In this document: in pieces, positions 55,332-64,000 of the stretch
How the letters are laid out: every line of letters begins with the position of its first letter
How positions within the stretch are numbered: the stretch's first letter is position 1
Source of the DNA: Callaeas wilsoni
Lineage: Eukaryota > Chordata > Aves > Passeriformes > Callaeidae
Assembly (NCBI GenBank): GCA_013398955.1
Contig: VWPU01010170.1
Coordinates: forward strand, 1-64,000
Reading direction: 5' to 3'
DNA length: 64,000 bases
Notes under the pieces: generated by a model
Told to the model about the DNA's origin: nothing
Seen by the model: the letters and a program-made list of their open reading frames with translations, nothing else
Databases searched by the model: none
Program-made: the position numbers and the translations under genes

Positions 55332-58300
55332 AAGGATGCACTTGGTGCCAGCAATACTGGTAATTCTGGCCACTTTGCCAGGCAGGACTCAGCTGGCTTC
55401 CCAGCTCATCCCCAGGTTGATTGTTCCTTATACTGCAAAGATGTGGAGATGCCAGAGCTGGTTTGGCTTTTGAGTGTATTATTTTCCATGAGCAACATTG
55501 CCCATGTTTTGTTGCTTGAGCAATTTAGACCACTTAATTTGTTTCAAACTAGTTACTTCTTCACTACGACAGCATGCCTACTACGAGCACAATTTCAAAC
55601 AATTTTAAAAATTTGATATGCAATATAGTCCTTGAGCTTTGGGCCAGATTTTTGCTTAATAATTTAATTTAAAATTAATTTGAACCCCCAAAGAATCACA
55701 AGCTCCCTCTGGGAGTCCAACTGTGTTACTCTCTGAGCATCACTTGCATTGCCCTCAGTACCTGAAATGTAATGTAATGCCTGATGTTATGTGAAAATGC
55801 TATTTTCTCATCAAGAGCACAATGTCAGAATTATTTTCATCTTGTTCTTTAAGATACCTGTGCTTTCCCATCCTCAATTAAATGTCAGGTCACACTGGGT
55901 ATCCAATCAAAGCTGAAGCTGTTTCAGATCCCATTTCACACAAGCATGGAGAGGAATGCTGAATTTTTATCGCCTTAAATTTTTGAACTGAAACATCTAG
56001 GTATATCTGGAGACTGTATAACCTGAGGAATAACCTGACATATCCAGCCCATGGAAAAACAAAGCTGGGGCTGCCCGCATCCACCATCACATCCTGCACC
56101 CACCACCACATCCTGCCCTGAACAAACCATGCACAGCTCTCATTGCCTCCTTCATCCACTATGTTCCACTGAATTAAGGTCCAAGATTAAAGCAATAAGA
56201 AAACAAAATTGAATCAAGTTGATGAGAATGCAAATAATGTCATTTGTAATTAGATCTTTTGTCTTCCTATTTCATTCCCTGCTCTGTCTTTCCAGCTTTT
56301 GTGTCTCCTCCTCATCCTTCTTTTGATTTTTTTTTAAATCCCTTGCTAAGCTCTGAATAACACATCTGCATTATGTAATCCTCAGACAAATAATTAACCT
56401 GGAGATGCCATGGCATCTTTCTCTAGCATCACTGCTGCCTTGACCTCTGGTTTCTGACAGTGACATCTCACAAATCCTGAAGGCACCAAACCTGCTGCTC
56501 CCAGGGCACTGCAGGCAGAGGTTGTGCCCCAGAAATCACCAGGAGTGTCTGGTGGTGTTGGAAACCAGCCTGGATTGTTCTGCCAAGGCTGCAGGGAAGG
56601 CTGGAGAGGAGTTGGGGGAGGATGCAGCTCCCAGGCTCATGCCTTGTGCTCCCCCCGGCCGACCCTCCGTCCTTGCTGGGCTGGACAGGCAGTGCTGGTT
56701 TGGGATGTAACACCCCCAGAAGTGCCAAACCTCTTCAGTCCAGCTGTGGTCTGTAAATTTCTGTTGTCACCCCAGGAAGAGGCTTAATCAGCCCAAGCCC
56801 CTGGTGTTTGAAAAGCATCACCAGCATAGAGACCTGAGTTGACCAACAGGAGTTTGAGCAGAGACCAAGGGAAAGAGGAGAGCAGCACCGTCCTCTAGTC
56901 ACTCAGAGCTCTGGCTGTACACGGAGAAGGCTCAGTTCAAACTACCTCCCAAGAACTGCCCATATTTGCCTTGAAGCCCAGCTTTTATAAACACATTTTT
57001 GTAAATTGATAAAGATGACAGCTTTATCAGCATCCTATTCCAGCTTCTGCCAGGCTGGTTTTATCACCCAGCCAACACTGCTCCCATTCACTCCTACCTG
57101 GATGCTGTAGCTGTAGCTGGTGTTTCGTGATTCATACTTTTCGTTTCCCTAAATTGGATTATTGCAATCCGAGGTCCTTTGGGCTGCTGCAGACTGTTCT
57201 GGCATAGTGCTGGGCTGCAGCTCAGTGTAACACACAGAATTTTTGGCTGTGATCCCTGTTATGGGTAATCTTCATCCACTTCCCTGCAGAGTAGATTGAG
57301 CTAAAGTTCTACGGGGTGCTCTGCCCTCTTCATCCCACAGGAATTTTCCTCCTTCCTCTTACAATTCATGTGATTTTGAGCCAGCCATGGAGCTGCAGAG
57401 CTGGGGCATGTCCAAGTCATGTTCTTAACCCGACTCTGAACTTGAGAAGAAAATGCCACCAGGTTAAAACAAATTTTCCCTTTCCGAGTGGAGTTGCTCT
57501 TGGTTCTGCTGTGGCAGCTCACCTCCCATTTTCCACACTGACAAAACCCCATCCTGGAGCTGATCCTGGTGGGACTATGTCAACATCCCAGCCTGCCACT
57601 GTGTCAGTAAATAGTATCCAAAAGGTTATTCTGTTGGCATATGTACACAGTAAATAGGTACATTACCATTGGCGTGTTCTTCCACAAGGAATGAAGAACA
57701 GTCCTACCATCTGCCAGTGGTACATAGCATTAAGTATTTGATTGAGGGAATCAAAATGTTTTTCCTTTGCATGCTCCTTTACAGAAGTTTGACTTGCTTT
57801 TTAGTTTGTCATTGGTAAATAAGAGTGGAAATTACTGCTTCTAATTCCTCATTTTATTATCTTCTGGTGCAGACCAGTTTCTGTGGTATCAGGGAGTTTT
57901 CTGTCTGTGCCGTGCACTCACATGGGTGAGAGATGGTATGGAGTTCATTGTGTAAAGAACCATTAAAAGTGACTCCAGGAGTCAATAAGCTCCCAGATTC
58001 AGTTATGTTATCAGTATTGACTCAGTTAATAATTATTTATCCTAATCCCAGGCCCCTGGCTGCTGTTTGTTTAACCCTTTGGAGGAGGCATGTTATGGAG
58101 GCATCTGCCTGGTTTCCAGGCTGTGGGATGTTTTCTCCATGATGAAATTTCTTGGGCATTTTCTGCTATGCTAACCCAGATGCTCTCCTCTGATGACTGA
58201 CTGGCAGCTAAGATAAGTGGCATAGCAACTGGTACCTTGCTGGCATGGGATGTGAGTATTCATCCCACTCAGTGGGGCTGGAAGGGACTGGAGCATCCCT

Positions 58301-58875
58301 GTGCCGAACCCGGTATTCCCTCATCCCCCATCCAGGGGATGTCCATTACTGCACTAATTTCTCCTAGGACATCTGTGCATGCCATTTCTTGGCTTGACTA
58401 CGCCCCTTCACTCCCCTTAACCTCCCATAGGCCTTCCTCCTTCTTTGACTCTCCAGTATTAAACACTAGTTTCCCATTTATTCTCAAGAAAAAACATTCT
58501 TTAACTCCTAATAGCTTTCCTAAAGCCATAACCTGCTTTGTCTGCTGTTTAATAGGGAATCAATATTGTTGTAATACAATGAAATTTACATTGATTTGTC
58601 TCATTTTAACTGGCAGCTAAACCAATAAGGTATTAGTCCTTGTGCTCCTGCCAGGAGGCCCAGTCAGCTTCTTCAAGCCTGACATGTTTCTCTTTGCTAA
58701 TAATTAATTACAAAAGTCTGGCATAAGGTTTGCAAAGGGGGTTAAGCAGAATTACTACTTGCAGCACTTTCCTAAATTAATGCAAAAGGAGAACCTATCA
58801 AACTGAGATGCCTTTTAAATGTGCTCACACTGGCAGGTGCAGGCTGGACAAGGTCATCCACCTTGCTAAATCATT
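55332..58875. other. Intergenic, no gene seen
   Basis: 3.5 kb single-copy. A short duplicated CACCACATCCTGC motif lies near 56088-56117. An AT-rich homeodomain-motif block is at about 57955-58080 (GTTAATAATTATTTATCC). No gene recognised. Confidence 0.65.
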
Positions 58876-59065
58876 GTAGAATCCCAGAATAGTTTGAGTT
58901 GGAAGCAACCTTAAGGCTCATCTCCTTCCAACTCTCCTGTTATGAGCAGGGACACCTTCCACTACCCCAGGTTGCTCCAAGCCCCATCCAACCTGGCTTT
59001 GGACACTTTCAAGGATGGGGCAGCCTCAGCTTTTCTCAGGAACCTGTGCTAGGGCCTCACACTCA
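58876..59065 (-). mobile_element. CR1 LINE fragment, antisense
   Basis: TAGAATCCCAGAATAGTTTG, GACACCTTCCACTACCCCAG and CCATCCAACCTGGCTTTGG, ending near AGGGCCTCACACTC. Confidence 0.94.
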
Positions 59066-61281
59066 GGTGGGTCAACAGAGTTGTGTGGAGCCCGCGCCTT
59101 GGAGCCATCAGTGGGTGCCCAGCATCCTGATGATCTTACACTTATATTGACTTTCACTGCAACCATTTAATTGCCATCATTTCAGCTCCCCTGGTGCACA
59201 CCCTGTTCTTCCACTAAAAATATCATTTGAGGGTGAACTGTCTACCCTGGCGATGGGGGAGGTGGAGGAGGTCTGTGTGACCAGCAGTGCTGCTCTGCCA
59301 GTCTCAGCCCTGCTCTGTCGCTACCACAGCATAGGCAGCAAAGTGTGGGCTGGAGATCTGAGCCTGAGGTGTCCGTGCCATGCTCTGGAATGCCTGATTA
59401 GCCAAACAGCTTCTGTAATTACAGCTGCACAACCTGCTGCAAGAGTATTCCCTAACTGGCAGCTTCAGGGAGTCAACTCTGCATCCCTGTGGATCAGGAG
59501 GGACCTGAGATCACCCATGGAATGACACAGGCAGGGAGAAAGGGCAGGGTTCTTGTTGCTTTTGCTTCAACAGCTGCTGTGGATCAGCCAACAAGAAATC
59601 AAAAGGCAAAATGGATTTCAGGCCAAGGAAAAAGGATGTTTGTCTCTTTCTCAGGCGACTGGGAGAGCAATTTCTCATTCTAACAAAGCAGTGATTAACT
59701 CAGAGGCAGGAGGGACTACTCCTCTGAGACAGGAATCCTCTCAACTGCAGTTTACATGGGATCTACAGTAATTCTATTTTATTAATATAATTACCAGACA
59801 ATCCATTTCAATAACATAGTCACAACCCATATTTCATTCCTCAATTAGAGTTCTGATGAAAACAATTTCTAAGCCATAACCTCCTCACAAACCGAACACT
59901 AAAAAGAGAACAATCCAATAATTACTCTCACCATGTTAAGCCAATTAGCCAGTGGCTATGGAGCAGAAGGGATTTTTCTTACTGGCTACTCATCAGCAGT
60001 GAAAAGAGAAGTTTCAGGGGAAGAATATCTGTCTTCAGAGGCCTTTTTTAAGGAATGAGCCATTTCTCCAGTCTCTCTGTTCTGCCTTGGCTATCCTTTT
60101 CAATTTAGCTGTGGGCTTTTCTACTGTTTTTCCTGCTCCACCTTCCTGCACTTCTGCAGTGTTTTCATGCTGATGATGACACCAGACTTGGCCAACTCTT
60201 GTTTCTGTCCTATGGAAGGAAGGGGAAGGTTGAGAGACAGCTGAGCTCACAGAGGACTGAGACACCTAAACTCAAAATTTTTGGACTCTCCCTGTCTCAG
60301 AGCTTGATCTGTTCCCAGCTGGTGATGGAGCAGATCACATCACCATTCTGCAGGTCCAACAGTCTCCAGAACCTGCACTACCTCCTGCTCCAGAGCTGCT
60401 CCAGACATCAGCTCTGTATGTCCTAAATTTAAACAAATTACATTTCCACCTGTCCAGGAGATCACAACAACATGCAAGGGATGAATCCTGTTTACCTCAG
60501 CACTGGAATTAAGGAGCAGAAATGTGATTGTTTGCCACAAGAAAGCAGTTCAGAAAGCTGCATATTACACATTGTCATGTTATACATGATGGCTTTGCAC
60601 TGCAGTCCTTGGAGATTGTAATGAATAAAATCTTGACAACATTTTCTTCTGCATTAATCATTTTAAGCTGATCCTACAGGATACAAGGGCAAATTAAATT
60701 CTATTTGCAATTTCATGCATGATGCCCGGCACGGCCAATGCCTGAGCCAGCAGTTTTTCAGTAAGACAAGCGTGTAAGCTGCAATTATGCAGTTACTTTC
60801 TCCCATGTGCCAACTCTCTCATTACTGACAAATTTATAAATGAAAATGTATGAATGGTGTTAAGCTCCCCTTCAAGGATGGAGCAAATTAAAACGAATAG
60901 TTTTTAAGACTGTATTTGAAGAAAACCACTACTTTTAACGGTTAAAATGATAAATGGAACATATGTGCCTTCACACACTGCAGGGACCAGGAGGTTCTGA
61001 TTCCAGCCTGCTGGGACCAGCATCCAGTCTCACACCTGGAAATAAGCACAGGCACACCTGGCTCCAAGGGGATGGTTATACCCTGTCCTGGGGTGCTCCA
61101 CCAGAAGTGCTGGGTGAGACACCCTGTCCCCAAGCAGGCAGGGCTGTACAGGCAGCTCACAGATGGGTCTTCAGCCAGGGGGGTTTTTCCAGACACTTGT
61201 GGCTTCTTGCAGTGATTCTAGTATGCTTCCTTCTTTCTTTTTAAACCACAAATCATGGGAGGAGCCTGGCTATGCAGCCCT
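59066..61281. other. Intergenic, no gene seen; AT-rich block
   Basis: No gene recognised. A repeat-free AT-rich block at about 60540-60920 contains many ATTA-type motifs and CTGCAATTATGCAG. It resembles conserved non-coding elements in texture only. Confidence 0.6.
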
Positions 61282-61552
61282 TTGATGGGACAAGGGGGAA
61301 TGACTAAACTGACAGAGAGCAGATTTAGATTGGATATTAGGAAGAAATTCTTCCCTTGAGAGGGGTGAGGCCCTGGCACAGGTTGCCCAGAGCAGTTGTG
61401 GGTGCCCCATCCCTGGAAGTGTCCAAGGCCCGGTTGGATGAGGCTTGGAGCAGCCTGTTCTAGTGGAAGGTGCCCCTGCCCATGGCAGAGGTGGGATGAG
61501 ATGAGCTTTAAGGTCCCTTCCATCCAAACCATTCCATGATTCGATGATTCGC
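61282..61552 (+). mobile_element. CR1 LINE fragment, sense
   Basis: TGATGGGACAAGGGGGAATG, AGATTGGATATTAGGAAGAA, TCCCTGGAAGTGTCCAAGG and GGTCCCTTCCATCC, with octamer tail ATGATTCGATGATTCG. It is well preserved. Confidence 0.96.
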
Positions 61553-62254
61553 ATACCCTGGCAATATTAGTCAGCTCTGGAGGGGGCAGGAAAGGAGCCA
61601 GAAAACAAACCTTCATCTGGGAGAAATGCCTTAAACTTCCCTTTAGAGGAATTAAATTCCTGTCTAAGTACTCCCCAGCCAACCAGCCCTGTGATCTTCT
61701 GTCCCCCTCCACGGCACAGCATATGCTGATCATGCTCTGTGCAAAAGTTCAAAGCCATTTCCTGCTTCATTTTTAAGTAGCCCTGTCTTAATCGGGTTAG
61801 AACATAGCATGCTTTTAGTCCTCTGGAGGGGAAACTTACACTTTTCTTCAAAGCAGTTTTCTCTGATAACTTAAAATCTTCGCCCCTCTGCCTTTCTCCT
61901 CCTTCGGTGTTATTTCCCCACTGGGAAGAAGTGAGTTTTGTGAAGTTATCATGTAGAATATCATCTACCAGACTCCTCTGCTTTTGTCTTTCTCAGAGCA
62001 ATTGCAGCAGAGCCCCAAGAACACCTGGGGGTGTTCCAAAGTACTGGAGCACATCCCACTGGGATAATACAGCTCCTGCCCCACTTCTTGTGATGGCCCC
62101 CCTTCTGCCTGCCTTCCCATTCCCTTGGAGTTTTTTTCCCTCTCCATACTCTTAGATTAAGAAACTCATCACCTGAGACTGCAAAAAGTTTGATAAGACC
62201 CTGGAAAAGGTCAGGCATCAGTACAGAGGACAAGGAAGGCCGGAAACTAAAAGA
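61553..62254. other. Spacer between two sense CR1 copies
   Basis: About 700 bp of single-copy sequence with nothing recognised. Confidence 0.7.
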
Positions 62255-62489
62255 TGTTTAGATCGGATATTAAGAAGAAATTCTTTACTCAGAGGGTAGT
62301 TAGACCCTGGCAAAGGTTGCCCAGAGCAGCTGTGGCTACCCCATGCCGGGAAGTGTTCAAGGCCAGGTTGGATGGGGCTTGGAGCAACCTGGGATAGTGG
62401 AAGGTTGAAAGAAGATGAACTTTATGGCAGGGGGTTGGAACAAGATGGTCTTGAAGGTCTCGTCAAACCCAAACCATTCTGCGATAATC
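62255..62489 (+). mobile_element. CR1 LINE fragment, sense
   Basis: GTTTAGATCGGATATTAAG, AGGTTGCCCAGAGCAGCTGT and GGATGGGGCTTGGAGCAACC, ending CCAAACCATTCTGCGATAA. It carries an unusual stretch (TTGAAAGAAGATGAACTTTA, 62405-62424) where other copies read GGTGTCCCTGCCCATGG. Confidence 0.94.
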
Positions 62490-64000
62490 TGAAACCTGTG
62501 CCCTTACAGTGCTTGCCAGCCCCTCGCATCCTTTGTTCACCTCTGCTTCTCCCTCCCTCTCCCTGCTCTGTGTGTAATATTAATCCCTGTAATTAGGTCA
62601 GCCAGCTCTGCCATGCATTCAGGAGGGCGTGGGCCAGAGAGGCTATCTGTGTGACCCAGCAGCAGGGTGCTATCAGGACCCTGGTGCCACTGGCATTGTC
62701 ACACACCCCATAGCAGCTCTGTGGGACCCGTCCTGCTCAGACAACCTGCAAGAGCAGCCGTGATTATCAGATCCCTTGGCGGGGAAGCCACCGACATGTG
62801 ACTGTGGCATGAAGCCCCCCAAGATGCTGGGCTGGAACCTCGATTGCACAGACTCATCCCAAGGCTCCTGCTCCCTGTGTCCACTCGGCCCATGGGCACG
62901 TGCTCCCTGGTGTCAAGCAGTGACCCTGCTGCTTCTGGGACTTTGTGAGCCACATGAAATCCTAAATGTGGCCTCAGGCACCCTGAGAGGAAACACATCA
63001 GGTCTGACAGCAGGTGTGCAACAGGCTGAACCCCCTTCAACAAAGCTGTGTGCCCCACTCTGCGGGTCCAAGTAAAGCTGTGAGCTCCCTGCTATGGCTG
63101 CTCACCTCTCAAATTTACCTAACCCTGGAAACACAGTCCTAATTAAAATATTGACAGGAGGAAGTGGAATCAATCAGCAGCTGGCAGACCAGGACGAGCT
63201 CTGCATTAAGTAGAAGGTGTTGGGCTACGACAGGCTCCTCATGTGACATTTAATGGCTGTTTGTTCAGGAGGAAAAGTGACCCCCAGCTCAGTGGTAACA
63301 ATTAGCACCGAGCACACCACAATGTGAATGATTTTAATGTCAAATAAAGTCTCCTGGTCCTGCTACCCTTGAGCATCCCAGCAAAAAGCTGAGTTTTATT
63401 TTTCAAGATGATGAAGGTCCTGTTCTCGGGATTCTCTGGGATGCAGCTCGATGTAGATCATGTATCACCCTGTGGCAGCTTCCCCTGGGACCAGGCACAG
63501 TTAAGGGGAGATTTTCTCATGTGCTTTTAGGGAATAGCAGCCAAACCCTGGGATAGAGGGAGAAGAGCCAAGGGCTTCACCAAAGGAGATGTTTGAGAAA
63601 GAGGGTTCCCTCCAGCAAAGCAGGGTGAGATGTGGGGATTTCAAGGCTGCATTTGCTACAACTCCATACTTGCAGGTGATAATGGGGTTCTTTTCCCCTC
63701 ACTGCCCTCACCAGTGCCCTGGCTGTGTGTGCACAGCGTCAGCTAGTCCGAACTGGGCTCCAGGACTCGGCCATGGGTACCAGTGAGAGTGGCTTGGCCC
63801 CATTCCTGCACTGCACACTGCTACTGAAAAATGTAAAAGCAGTGTTACGGGGAGCATCAAAGGGCTGAGGAGGTATTGTTAACCCACATCAAAGATGGAG
63901 ACCCGAGGAAGAGGCTTGGCGGGGGCAGCAAACACCACGGCAGCCAGATCAAAGGGAATAAAACACCAAGATGTGCAGTATTTCTCTGCCAGCCAGAGAG
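62490..64000. other. Intergenic to window end, no gene seen
   Basis: 1.5 kb of single-copy sequence without a recognised exon or repeat. Confidence 0.65.

Noticed and set aside
1..64000. CRISPR arrays, prokaryotic operons, phage or defence systems
   Set aside because: The sequence is spliced vertebrate DNA. The tandem repeats lack unique spacers of regular length.

Overview
The window looks like bird nuclear DNA. The evidence is a complete vertebrate MCT1 (SLC16A1) gene plus about two dozen CR1 LINE fragments. Many of these fragments end in the ATTCTATGA-type octamer repeats typical of avian CR1. The mix of CR1 types hints at a neoavian, perhaps a songbird, but that is only an inference.

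Layout. Positions 1-730 are a CpG island holding the SLC16A1 core promoter and a short non-coding first exon, with its splice donor after 137. Intron 1 (138-8606) has no recognisable CR1 copy and holds several candidate regulatory motifs. Coding exons lie at 8648-8864, 12279-12422, 12891-13754 and 14178-14455. They join without a frameshift into a 500-residue proton-linked monocarboxylate transporter, the same length as human MCT1 as I remember it. The 3' UTR runs to about 15815. It carries a perfect three-copy 57-bp tandem repeat, an 8-mer match to the miR-124 seed and one AATAAA signal.

From about 15.8 kb to the end (48 kb) I find no convincing coding exon, RNA gene, CRISPR array or intact transposon. 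This intergenic region consists of single-copy DNA, 20 CR1 fragments in both orientations, a few small minisatellites and AT-rich homeodomain-motif-dense stretches. Its one strong outlier is a GC/CpG-rich islet at 23735-23948. This has a near-consensus CTCF site and a tandem nuclear-receptor half-site array, and it abuts a CR1 fragment.

Only one gene is present, so there is no operon-like cooperation to describe. The window is best read as SLC16A1 plus its flanking regulatory landscape. I found no evidence of a new enzymatic or defence system. The observations most worth checking are the CTCF/ERR-like islet, an 18-bp palindromic CRE in intron 2, an MEF2/E-box pair in intron 1, the 3' UTR repeat and an N-glycosylation sequon in the first extracellular loop of MCT1.
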